From: Simmondsia chinensis
Taxonomy: Eukaryota; Streptophyta; Magnoliopsida; Caryophyllales; Simmondsiaceae
Direction of reading: 5' to 3'
Assembly: GCA_018398585.1 (NCBI GenBank)
Contig: JAGTTD010000008.1
Coordinates: forward strand, 26,187,172-26,251,171
DNA length: 64,000 bases
The notes below the pieces were generated by a model. It was not told the origin of the DNA. It saw only the letters and a program-made list of their open reading frames with translations, and made no database searches. Every line of letters starts with the position of its first letter. Position 1 is the stretch's first letter. Position numbers and translations under genes: made by a program. Below, piece after piece: positions 1-11,001 of this stretch.

Positions 1-977
1 TGCCTGTAAGAAGGTACAATTTCATTCTTTTCCTAAATTTTGGAACTTTGGTGTTATGAAATCAACCATAAATTTTGCGCAGAGTTGATCATACAGCTTA
101 GTTGAAGAATTTTGCTCCGCTTTTCACTAAGCAACATTATATTTGTCACATTTTGTAACTAAACAATGAAGAAAGAACAATGCCAGAGAAAAAGAATATT
201 CATAGTAAAGAAGATTTACAGATGTCAAAGGATGCAAATAGCCATAAGGCAATCTTTGGTATTGTTTTCTATTTGTCATTTTTTATTCTCAGTTAAAATT
301 TTAAATTATTTATATAAAATAGTTTTAATGCAATAATTTTTAAAATACAAATTAGCTGTACTTCTATAAAAAAATAATTTATTGTTCATACACCGTTACA
401 AACGGCGTATGACAGGAGGCTAAGGTCGTACGCTGTTACAAACGGCGTACATTGTTCATATGAAGGACGTAAGCCGTTTAAAACGGCATACGTGGAACAA
501 GCTATAATAAATGGTGCCATTTTGATAAATATTTTGAAAGGGTGTTATTTTGGTAAATATTTTTCAAAACCTGCCAACTGGGTAAAAAACTTACATCAAT
601 GCTTTTGTCTATATATTATATTGGAACAATATTCCTCACAGTAAACAAATATTGATTTTTTTTTTCAATAGTGCAAATTTTGTATTTATTATAGCCTTCA
701 TTGTTACTGTATTTGGCTTTATAGGAAACGGTAGTAAACAAACATTAGTAATCACTGCTTACGAGGATAAACGGTAAGCTATCTTGCATAACAATATTCT
801 ACACCAGTGATGACAAATTGATTTTGGTTGGTTTAAACGACATCTGGAATTGCCTCCCACAGAAGGTTATATGTACCACCGAAAAGTTCTTTTTCTTTTT
901 TAAATAATGAAATGACCATTGGTCGTACCATCGACAACATCGGTACATACATTTTTGTTAAAGGTGTTGGTCGGACA
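1..977. other. Non-coding left flank of element A
   Basis: No reading frame here resembles a gene. The sequence is AT-rich and lies just outside the 5' LTR of element A. The only structured part is a cluster at 381-492 of three imperfect palindromes built on an ACGCCGTT/AACGGCGT core, two of them preceded by the same decamer attgttcata. If element A inserted once, this DNA was originally joined to 16837 onward, downstream of the P450 remnant. Confidence 0.6.
381..492. repeat. Cluster of three imperfect palindromes
   Basis: Copies lie near 389-410, 426-450 and 464-492. Each pairs a cgtacgcYgtt-like arm with an aacggcgtac-like arm. The decamer attgttcata precedes the first and third copies (381-390, 451-460), so the unit is also partly tandem. 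Function unknown; it may be part of a degraded transposon end. Confidence 0.5.
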
Positions 978-1441
978 TGATGCACCGAGCTAAGAGCTTG
1001 GCATGAGGGGAGCTTGGAGCTTGACGTGATGACGATGGCAAAACTAGGCGGTACCGTGAGGGCTTGCTAGCAAGCTTAGGGTGAGGGGAAGCTTGGCGCA
1101 ACGCCAACTTCACTAGATTTGATTAAGTCAAGATTCAGCCGAGATTTTTGCTAACTTATTAGTTACTTTCCTTTATTTGCTGATTTATTTCCAAATCTTA
1201 TAAATTTGAATTCAAATTCATTTGTCATCCTCTATATAAGGGGGAAGACGAGTTAGTTTTAGGTAGCCAATTAAAATTTTCAATAGATTATTTTTCTTCC
1301 TTTCGTAATCTCGATTTGTCAACCTGTGAGAAATGAGTTTATGAACCTCTTTTGTTAATTTTATTTTAGTATTAACAAAATTCAAAAGGGAAGGCCGTTG
1401 AACCTTCCCGTACCCCAAAAATCCCATTACATGCTGCATCA
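978..1441 (+). repeat. Element A 5' LTR
   Basis: Starts TGATGCA and ends gcatca, directly before the primer-binding site. A TATA-like tctatataag at 1231-1240 is the likely retrotransposon promoter. It aligns along its length with the three-part 3' LTR, in which the TATA-like stretch has changed to tatgtaa near 16628. Confidence 0.88.
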
Positions 1442-1443
1442 TC

Positions 1444-1455
1444 TAGTATCAGAGC
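1444..1455 (+). other. Element A primer-binding site
   Basis: TAGTATCAGAGC, one mismatch from TGGTATCAGAGC, which is complementary to the 3' end of plant initiator methionine tRNA. It lies two bases after the LTR end, the usual position for priming minus-strand DNA synthesis. Confidence 0.85.
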
Positions 1456-1475
1456 ATAGTTCGCTTCCTAAAATG

Positions 1476-4400
1476 ATGGCCCCTGGAAGATGTCAGAGGA
1501 ATGCCACCGTGGAGGGCGTTACTGAATGAGACAGACACCAACCTCACGGAAGGAGAGGGAGAGGCTATTGAGGAAGACGACCAAGAAGACTTGGTGGAAG
1601 ATGAGGAGAATCCTGTTACAGGTGACGAAGGTTAGTTGTTGGTTGTTAGGTGTGTCTGCTTCACGCCAAGGAATGAACAAGGAAACGGTTGACTCAGCAA
1701 CAATATTTTCCAGACGACATGCACCATTGGCAGTAGAGTTTGCCATGTAGTCATAGACTCGGGAAGTTATGAGAATGTCATTTCGGAGGAGGCGGTCACA
1801 AAATTGGGTCTAAAGACAAAAGTGCACCCACAACATTACAAATTGTCTTGACCGAAGAAAGGAAATCAGGTAACAGTTTCCAAGCGATGCTTTGTCAGTT
1901 TCTCCATCGGGCCGAAATACAAGGAGGGAGTATGGTGCAATGTAGTCGTCATGGATGCATACCACCTGCTCTTAGGACGTCCTTGGCAATATGACCGAGG
2001 AGCTGTGCATGATGGGAGGAGAAACACGTATAGCTTCCTATTTGAAGGGGTTAAGATCGTGCTATTACCGAAGAAGGAAGAGAAACCAAAAGTTTCCGTG
2101 GTTCAACACCCCAATGTGCAAGGTCGCGCCCATGTTTGCCAGAGAAGTTGGCGCCACCGAGGTTGTGTTCATTCTGATTGGGAAAGAGGCTGAAGTTGTT
2201 CCCAAGGAATTACCGAGTGAGATCATGCCTTTGTTGAAGGAGTATGCTGATGTGTTCCTGGAAGACTTTCCGGTCACACTACCGCCTTTATGTGACATCC
2301 AACATAAGATTGATTTGGTTCCTGGCGCGTCTTTGCCAAACAAGCCTCTTTACTGCATGAGTTCTTCTGAACATGAAGAAATCCAGTGCCAAGTTGAAGA
2401 GCTGCTTGCCAGAGGCTTCATTAGGGAAAGCTTGAGCCCTTGTGCTGTTTTGGCCTTACTGACACCAAAGAAAGATGGAAGTTGGCGTATGTATGTGGAT
2501 AGCAGAGCCATAAACAAGATAACAGTACGTTACTACTTTCCCATTCCAAGATTCGATGATCTGCTAGACCAGCTGCAATACGCCAAGGTATTTACCAAGC
2601 TGGACCTCAAGAGTGGCTACCACCAAATCCGCATATCTCCTGGTGATGGATAGAAGACAGCTTTTAAGACAAGGGAGGGTCTCTACGCGTGGTCAGTCAT
2701 GCCATTTGGCCTCTTCAACCTGCTTAATACCTACATGAGGTTCATGAACCAGGTATTACGTCCGTTTATTGGCAAGTTCGTCGTCGTCTATTTTGATGAC
2801 ATTTTAATTTACAGCCGTAACCATAGTGAGCATATTGATCCTTTGAGGGAGGGTCTGCATACTTTGAGGATTCAAAGTTTGTTTGCGACGTTAAAGAAAT
2901 GTGAGTTTATGAAGGAGAGGGTAACCTTCCTTGGCTTCATTGTTTCCAAGGACGGTATTTCCATTGATGAGGGTAAGATAATAGCTATCCGTGACTGGCC
3001 GCAACCGAAAATAATTGGCGAGGCCCGTAGCTTCCACGGGTTGGCGTCATTCTACAGACGCTTTGTTCCTGGCTTTAATTCAATTGTAGTGCCAATCATA
3101 GATTGCCTGAAGTAGGGTTCTTTTGTGTGGATGCCTAAAGCTGCATCCGCTTTCGCCATCATCAAGGAGAGGCTAACAACAGCTCCCGTGTTAGCACTAC
3201 CGGATTTTCAGAAGACCTTCGAGCTGCCCATTGACGCTTCAAAAGTTGGTATTGGCACTGTCCTTAATAAAAAAGGAAGGTCGGTTGCTTACTTTAGTGA
3301 GAAGCTTCATGGATGTAAGTTGAGGTATTCGACATATGACTTAGAGTTCTACGGTCTAGTCAGTGCACTTCGGCATTGGAAGTCTTACTTGGCGAACAAT
3401 GAGTTTGTTTTGTACTCGGACAACGAGGCCCTGAAGTTTATCAACACCCAAGAGAAGTTATCAGAAAGGCATGCTAAATGGGCGGGTTTCATCCAGCTCT
3501 TCCACTTCTTCATCCAACACAATTCGGGCACATTTGGCGTGATGTACTGTGATGATCCAACCTTCGACGGTATTCGGCGTGACGCATAGCTAGGCCCAGT
3601 ACCGGATTATTCGCTCCACGATAGATTCTTGTTCAACGGGAATCAATTGTGCATCCCGAACTCTAATTGGCATCAGAAAATCATTCCGGACACGTTGGCA
3701 GGGATAAGATGCTGAAGCTCATTACCACCACCTACTTCTGGCCCTTAATCCGCAAGGAGGTTGAGAGGTTCGTCAAGCGTTGTCGTACTTGTCAGATCTC
3801 TAAGGGTGGAATGATGAATGTTAGACTTTACTTGCCGTTACCGGTACCAGATCAACCATGGGCAGACGTGAGCATAGACTTTGTTATGGGATTACCGCGG
3901 ACAGTTGGCGGGATTGATTCCAGTTTTGTTGTTGTCGATCGGGTTTCCAAGATGGCACATTTCATCGGCTACAAGAAAGTCGCAGATGCCACCCATGTTG
4001 CAAGTTTTACTTCAAGGACATTTACAAACTCCATGGCCTATCGTCTAGCATTGTATCAGACAGGGATGTTCGGTTCATCAACAATTTTTGGCGGAGCCTC
4101 TGGAAGTTGGCGAATACTATGCTTTCCTTCAGCACGGTCCACCACCCGTAAACTGATGGACAGACCGAAGTAACCAACTGCTCCTTGGGAAATATTCTTC
4201 AGTGTTTAGCTGCAGAAAACCCCAAAGGTTGGGCAATGAAGCTTCACGAAGCTGAATTCGCTTATAACAGTTTGGTAAATAGAAGCATAGGTTTCCCGCC
4301 ATTTTAAGTTGTTTACGGATCTCCTATTGACTTGACACTAGTCCTGGATTTGGCAAGCCCCCATGGCAAGGCTGAAGAGTCAATATCTTCACTTCAAGAG

Positions 4401-4520
4401 ATTCATTAACCAATGCGTGCTCGGTTGCTGAAGGCTAACACCAAGTACAAAGATTATTGTGACAGCAGACCATGGGGTGTTCAGTTCCAAGTTGGCGAGA
4501 AGGTTTGGGCAATCTTGACG
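1476..4520 (+). pseudogene. Element A broken polyprotein (gag start, protease, RT, RNase H, integrase)
   Basis: The reading starts MAPGRCQRNAT at 1476, like the gag start of element F, but then passes straight to the acidic gag-protease linker, so nearly all of gag is deleted. The protease active site appears as VIDSGSYENVISEE near 1750-1790. RT spans about 2200-3110 with [13 protein letters not shown] and the catalytic box YFDDILIYS (near 2790). RNase H follows (about 3125-3480; LPIDAS, LYSDNEALKF). Integrase has a zinc-finger region (HVGRDKMLK, CRTCQISK, near 3690-3800) and a core beginning DFVMGLP near 3880. In-frame stops at about 2651, 3113 and 3586 and frameshifts after about 4020 mean it cannot make an active polyprotein. 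Confidence 0.9.
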
Positions 4521-4737
4521 TGAGAACGCTTCCCGACTTGGGAATATAACAAGCTCACAGCCCAGGGCCCTTGGCGGTTTTTGAGAAAATCAACGACAAT
4601 GCTCACTGTCTGCAACTTCCGCCAGGTATGCGAACTTCTGAAATTTTTAACTTCAAGCACCTCAGTTCTTATTTTGGCGACAACAACAGTGTTGATCCAT
4701 AAGATTCGAGGACGAATCCTCTCCAACCCAGGGAGGA

Positions 4738-4860
4738 TGATGCAACGAGCTAAGAGCTTGGCGTGAGGGGAGCTTGGAGCTTGACGCAATGACGATGGCA
4801 AGAATAGGCGGTACCTTGAGGGCTTGCTAGCGAGATTAGTGCAATGTCAACTTCGCCAGC
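4738..4860 (+). repeat. Element A 3' LTR, segment 1
   Basis: Begins TGATGCAACGAGC after a purine-rich tract (cccagggagga) and matches the start of the LTR at 978. It is cut at 4860 by element B. The last five bases, ccagc, are repeated at 10231-10235 as B's target-site duplication. Confidence 0.9.
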
Positions 4861-5250
4861 TGATACCGATCACACAATTTAAGATCCAAATCAACACAAT
4901 TTATAGAAGAAGTTGAGGGAGAAGAGAAATAGAGATAAGGGAGAAAAAGAAATTGTATTAGCTTTTGGATAAAAACCCTAAACAAGCAAGTTATGCTTAT
5001 ATACTCAGCTCATACTGAGATTAATGGCCTAATTGACCAACTAATTGAGTAAAATGACTAACCATTGTAGGAAATTACAAAAAATAACTAAAAATCTCTA
5101 TCAGGTCACGTGCCCCTCACATGCCAGCTCCCGCGCCACCTCACGTGCTCCCCAAGTGCCTCCGACCCTCCAAAAGTTGTTAAATTCGAATTTCAAATTT
5201 TTCAAGCCAAACCCACCCAAAACGCTCACCCGATAGATAGCTCTGCATCA
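4861..5250 (-). repeat. Element B 3' LTR
   Basis: 390 bp, TGATACC...GCATCA as written on the plus strand. A minus-strand TATA-like motif lies near 4988-5004. On the minus strand a purine-rich tract (aggaggggagtat, 5251-5263) borders it, as expected for the plus-strand primer. Confidence 0.92.
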
Positions 5251-5280
5251 ATACTCCCCTCCTAAAGTTCACCCTTGTCC

Positions 5281-8200
5281 TCAAGGATGAAAATCTGGGA
5301 ATTTAATCTGTAAATCGTACAGAAATTCCCAAGTGGCATCCTCTTGAGGGAGGTGTTTCCATTTCACTAAAACCTTAGTGGCAGCTCGATTGTTGCAGTT
5401 CACCATGCATCTATCAAGAATTTGTTTAGGTTCCTTCTGAGGCAAAGCATCAGGGTTAGCAGGAATGTCTACTCTGTCTGTTGGTAAAGGTCCCTTGTGA
5501 AGCTTCAACTGTGATACATGGGTAACGTTGTGCATTTTTGCTGTTGCAGGAAGGCCTAATTTATAAGCTACATTACCCACTGCCTCTATGATCTGATAGG
5601 GGCCAAAATACCATGGAGCAAGCTTACGACTATTTCTCTGTGCCATTGTAATTTGTCTGTAAGGATGTAATTTAAGGTATACCCGATCACCCACTACAAA
5701 GCTTCATTCAGTCCTTCTCCTGTCAGCCAATTGTTTCATCCTATTTTGAGCTCGTTGTAGATGAAACCTTACTACTTGAATCATGTCTTCCCTGGTCCTC
5801 AAGCTTCTGCCTACTGCCTCCACTAATGTTTCCCTAGGCAGATAGGGAATATGAAGAGGAGGAGGCTGGCCATACATGATCTCATATGGAGTTTTCCCAG
5901 TAGAGGAGTGCCAAGTTGTATTATACCACCATTTGGCCAAGGGAATCCACTTGGACCAAGATAAAGGATTGGTGCTACACATGCACCTCAAATATGTCTC
6001 TAGGCCTCTGTTCACCACCTCTGTCTAACCATCTGACTGTGGGTGGTAAGCTGGAGAAAGGTGTAAATCCACCCCTTGAATGGTGAAAAGGGCCTGCCAA
6101 AACTCACTTTGAAAGACAGTGTCCCTATCACTCACAATGGTACTTGGTAGCCCATGAAGCTTATAGACATTGTCTAAATAAGCTTGGGCTACTGTAATAG
6201 CAGCATAAGGATGAGCAAGAGGAATGAAATGAGCTACCTTGGTAAATTTGTCTACTACCACAAAGATTAAGTCCTTACCAAACGACTTGGGAAGACCCTC
6301 CACAAAATCCATGGATATATCTGTTCAAATGGCTTCGGGAATTGGCAGTGGTTGAAGTAAACTTGGTGAGGCCACGTTCTCAGATTCGCATCTCTGACAG
6401 GTGATACACTTCTGAATGAAGTCTTGCATTGATCGATTCATGCCTTTCCAGTAAAACATGGACTTAATTCTCTTCAAGGTTGCATCACGTCCAGAATGCC
6501 CACCAGTAGGAGAAGTATGTAACCAAATCAAAATCTTCTCCTTCACATTTTCATTATGGCCAACGACCAGCTTGCCCTTCCTTTTCAGCAGTCCTTATTG
6601 CCAGCTGAAGTTCGGGTGTTTGAGAGGATCTGATTGCAATTGGGCCACTAGGCTCTGTAGATGAGGATCAGTCTGCCAAGTGAGTTGAAACATGGCATAT
6701 AAATTGCTATCCACAGCTGATAAGGACAGGCATAGTAGCTCCTTCAAAGAAACTCTGGATAAAGCATCTGCCACCACATTTTCTTTGCCCTTCTTGTAAT
6801 CTATGATGTAACTAAAACCCATCAACTTTGAAAGCCAAAGTTGCTGGAAATAAGTGTGTATTTTTTGTTCTAAAAGATACTTGAGGCTCCTCTGATTTAT
6901 TTTGATGATGAAAGTGTTGTTAAGAAGGTATTGTTGCCACTTGTGGATTGCAGCTACTACAGCCAGAAATTCCCTTTCATAGATTGATAAAAGTTGTTTC
7001 CTAGGGCTTAAGACCTTGCTAAGGAAGGCCAAGGGGTGGCCAGATTGTATCAGGACTGCTCCAATGCCCTGGCTACTAGCATCAGACTCAATGGTGAAGG
7101 GTAAGTTGAAATCAAGAAGAGCCAAAACAGGAGCAGAGATAAGGGCCTCCTTCAGCTGTGCAAAGGACTCTTGTGATCTCTCTATCCAATTCCAATTATT
7201 CTTCTACAAAAGTTCAGTGAGTGGTCTAGCAATTGCCCCATAATTCTTGATGAATCTCCTATAATACCCTGTCAGACCTAAGAACCCTCTGAGTTGCTTG
7301 AGATTTGAAGGAATTGGCCACTATCTGACTGCCTCAATCTTCTTAGGATCTGTAGCTACCACACCTTGCTGAATGATGTGTCCCTAATACTCTACTTGAG
7401 TAGCAGCAAATGAGCATTTGCTCTACTTAATGAAGAGCTGGTTGTTCTGCAAGGCCCGGAACACCAACTACAGGTGTTGGATATGGGCTTCCATGTCTGA
7501 ACTGTAAACCAGGATGTCATCAAAAAACACAAGCACAAACTTTCTTAAATAAGGAGCAAAGACTGTGTTCATCAATGCTTGAAAGGTTGATGGGGCATTA
7601 CTTAAACCGAATGGCATAACTAGGAACTCATAATGCCCTATGTGCATTTTAAAGGCTATTTTGTGGACATCTTCATGGTGCATTCGAATCTGATGGTAGT
7701 CTGAACACAAGTCTAACTTGGAGAAAAATTTTGCCCTTCCCAATTCATCAAATAACTCTTCCACAAGGGGAACTGGGAACTTGTCCTTCACAGTAGCCTG
7801 ATTCAGATCCCTGTAATCAACACACATTCTCCACCCTCCTTTCTTTTTCACCAACACTACTGCAGATGCACAAGGGCTAGTGCTGTATTGAATATAGCCC
7901 TTATTAGTTAACTCTTGCACCATTTGCTCAATCAAATTCTTCTGCATAGCAGGGTATTGATATGGCCTTTTGCAAATGGGTGTGGTACCCTCTTTCAGGT
8001 GAATTCTATGATCAAAGGATGGCCTGACTGGAGGTAGGTTGTGTGGCTTTACAAATAGAGCAGCATATTGACTGATTAGTCTCTTCACTGCTGCAGGGAC
8101 TAATGGAGTTTGAGGTTTATCCCAATTTAGCCCCATAACCATGACTCTAGCAGTTGGTTCCTTATCATCTTCAGGGAGCACTCTAAGCAAGGCTATGATT

Positions 8201-9777
8201 GGAGAGGCTGACATTGCCTTGGACAAGGCCTTCGGTCCTATTGTCTTACATCTATTGTCACCTTCCCCACGTAACTCATGAGCTCTACCTTCTACTTCAT
8301 ATGTCATTGTCAACTCCTTAAATTTGCATCTGATCTCTCCTAGAGTGGATAACCACTCAATTCCCAGAACCATGTCACAACCTCCTAAGGGTATCAAGAG
8401 GAATCAGACTAATATGTATGTCCTTGCATCTTCCAGTTCAACTTCTTACATTAGTGTGTACAATTAAGGCTGCTACCATCTGCCTCTGCAGCTGAGTTGG
8501 TGCTGCCACAGGCTGGAGACACCCCAACTTCATGGCTAAAGCATTGTCAATGAAGTTGTGTGTTGATCTAGAATCAACTAAGATGTGTACTGGTTCCTTT
8601 TTACTGAACCAGTCACTCTCAAGGTCTGTTAGTTATGAGTCCCAGATAAGGCATGGAGTGAGATGTGTGCAGCTGACTCTGTCTGATCTTCCTCCACAGG
8701 TGACTGTATGTCTTCCTCATCATTGACTTCATACTCTTCCTCATCAACTTTAATAACAAACAACTGAGGTCCCTTGACCTATCATTTGTGTCCCGCTTCA
8801 AATTTTTCGTCACAGAAGTAACATAAGCCCTTGGCTCTTTTCTCTTGTAGCTTAGCTCTAGACATTGATCTCTGAGGTCTAGGCAGATTTGACGTTGCTG
8901 GATTTTGATTTGTCAACTGATTCCTTGAATGATTCACCCCTTGCCTGGGCATGTGGGTGAATGGGGAGATCTTAGGACCAGCTGGTGTGGGAAGTAAAGG
9001 GACCTTGGAATACTTGAGCTGTTTTGCAAGAGCCTCCACCTTGGCCTCAACTAGCTTGTCTAGACAGATGGCATGTTGCAAAGTAGTGGGTTGCATCGAT
9101 CTAACCTCCAACCCAATATCCTCCCTTAACCCAGCTATAAAACAACTAATCAAGTGTACATCATTGAGGTCTACTCTAACAGTAATGCCATCAAATTGAG
9201 CTAAATATTCTTTAACAGTTCCTTCTTGTCTAATCTTCATCAATTCAGCCATAGGGTCCTCGTAGGCATTGCCAAATCTAGTTTTCATAGCCCCCACATA
9301 TTCATCCCACATCAACAGAGTTCGGTTAACTCCTTTCTTCACATATTTCAGGTGCCATTTTAATGCTAAACCTCGCATATGAATTGCAGCTACTCTAACC
9401 TTATCAATATCAGCAGTGTTGTCAATCAGAAAGAATTGCTTACTGGTGTATATCCTTTCATTCACACCCTCACCATTGAGCAAAGGAAAATCAACTCTAC
9501 TAAGTATAGCAGAATACAAGTTATTACCAGTAGCTTGATTCATAGGCATTGGATTAACGTTAGATTGTGATCCACCTTCACTAGCAGCTATCGCAGCTGT
9601 TGCTGCTTGTCTCGATTGGTGTAGGTTGTTAGCCACCATCAATTCCTTCAAATCCATCATCGCCGCTCGAAGCTCATTAGTGGCTCTTTCCCATTTTTTG
9701 TCGTTGCACCTGATCTGCACTGACAGGGCCTCCTCTACCCTTCTCACTTTAGAAGCAGATCTCATGTTTTCAGCCAT
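5281..9777 (-). pseudogene. Element B broken gag-pol polyprotein
   Basis: On the minus strand gag starts at 9777 (MAENMRSASKVRR) and ends in a zinc knuckle, CYFCDEKFEAGHK, where a stop at 8782 replaces the last cysteine codon. The same frame continues into protease, where ILVDSRSTHNFID (about 8565-8605) has Arg in place of the Gly of the DSG/DTG active site. RT lies at about 7468-8100 ([22 protein letters not shown] near 7520). RNase H is at about 6700-7125. The integrase zinc finger is at 6325-6546 (HSGRDATLKR, CITCQRCES). The core starts MDFVEGLPKS at 6312 and has DRDTVFQ, and a stop at about 6022 splits SDG from TEVVNRG. The end (about 5281-5400) is chromodomain-like: VLVKWKHLPQEDATWEF. 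It is unlikely to be functional. Confidence 0.92.
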
Positions 9778-9831
9778 TGCCACACTCCAATTCACCACAA
9801 TCACCATAATCACTACAGTCAAAGGATCGTG

Positions 9832-9843
9832 GCTCTTATACCA
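9832..9843 (-). other. Element B primer-binding site
   Basis: Read on the minus strand, TGGTATAAGAGC, one mismatch from the initiator-Met tRNA complement. It adjoins the right LTR, which makes that LTR the 5' one and fixes the element's orientation. Confidence 0.85.
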
Positions 9844-9844
9844 A

Positions 9845-10230
9845 TGATACCAATCACACAATCCAAGAACCAAATCAACACAATTGATAGAAGAAATTGA
9901 GGGAGAAGAGAAATAGAGATAAGGGTGAAAGAGAAATTGTATTAGTTTTTGGATAAAAACCCTAAACAACCAAGTTATGCTTATATACTCAGCTCATACT
10001 AAGATTAAGAGCCTAATTGACCAACTAATTAAAATGACTAACCATTGCAGTAAATTACAAAAAATAACTAAAAATCTCTATTGGGTCACGTGCTCCTCAC
10101 ATGCTAGCTCCCGCGCCACCTCACGTGCTCCCCACGTGCCTCAGACCCGCCAAAAGCTGTTAAAACCGAATTTCAAATTTTTCCAGCCAAAAACACCAAA
10201 AACCCTCGCCCGATAGATAGCTCTGCATCA
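9845..10230 (-). repeat. Element B 5' LTR
   Basis: 386 bp and closely matched to 4861-5250 with scattered substitutions. It ends GCATCA and is followed by the target duplication ccagc at 10231-10235, after which the LTR of A resumes. Confidence 0.92.
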
Positions 10231-10235
10231 CCAGC

Positions 10236-10256
10236 TTTGATTAAGGCAAGATTCAG
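10236..10256 (+). repeat. Element A 3' LTR, segment 2
   Basis: A 21-bp piece of the A LTR caught between B and C, matching the stretch near 1115-1135 of the 5' LTR. Its last five bases, ttcag, are the left copy of element C's target duplication. Confidence 0.85.
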
Positions 10257-10972
10257 TGTCACAACCTCGCGGATGTGACGGCCAAAGTGCAAGACTTGGG
10301 CCCAAATGAAAGAGAGGTTAGATGAGAAAAGAAAGAGAATTAGAGTTTAGATGAGAGAAAGAATTAGAGTTAGACGAGAGAGAGAAGTAGAATTAGATGA
10401 GAATAGAGAATTAGATGAGAAATGAAAGAGGTATTTCATATATTTCAATTGATGATTACAAAATGAATACAAATGCCTATTTATAGAAAATACAAGAATC
10501 ACTAAATAATACTTGAAAATACTTAATTACATAAATAAAATCAAATAAGATCTTGAGAAGATTCCCTCCAACGGCTAGTAGGAGGAGCGGGCTAACGGCT
10601 GGGACAACTGGCCAGGGGAGCGTCCCTGCAACGGTCAAGAGGACCTCCTGGCACGGGTTCAGGTGCGGCACAGCCTTGAGAAGGAAAGCTGGGGACGCGG
10701 GCTTGACACGGGACTGGGGCACAAGCTTGGGCACGGGCTTGACACTCGCTGGGCGCAAACCGGGCTCGGCCAAGACAAGGCCTTGACAATGTCATGACAA
10801 GGCTGGTGCGCGAACTGGGCAGCGACCATGACAAGGGCTGGGCGCGACTAGGGCTCGAACTAGGACACGAACTGGGCAGAGACTTGGGACAGCACCTTGA
10901 TAAGCAAGAATCACGGCACCTGCTCATATCTAGACATAGTAAAGGAAAACCAATGGTGTCATGGCCATGACA
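10257..10972 (-). repeat. Element C 3' LTR
   Basis: 716 bp, TGTCACAACC...CATGACA on the plus strand. It has a GC-rich half (about 10560-10900) and a minus-strand TATA-like tctataaata near 10480. On the minus strand a purine tract, gaagagggggtcc, lies just outside it at 10973-10985. Confidence 0.93.
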
Positions 10973-11001
10973 GGACCCCCTCTTCAAGCCAATCCGTGTC
11001 C

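Larger units (their letters stand above)
4861..10230 (-). mobile_element. Ty3/gypsy chromovirus-like retrotransposon B, inserted in the 3' LTR of A
   Basis: Bounded by LTRs 4861-5250 and 9845-10230 (390 and 386 bp, both TGATACC...GCATCA) and by a perfect 5-bp target duplication ccagc (4856-4860, 10231-10235). The minus-strand order is 5' LTR, primer-binding site, gag, protease, RT, RNase H, integrase, chromodomain-like C-terminus, polypurine tract and 3' LTR. All domains are present but broken by stops. The chromodomain-like end places it among chromoviruses; I cannot assign the clade by eye. Confidence 0.95.
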
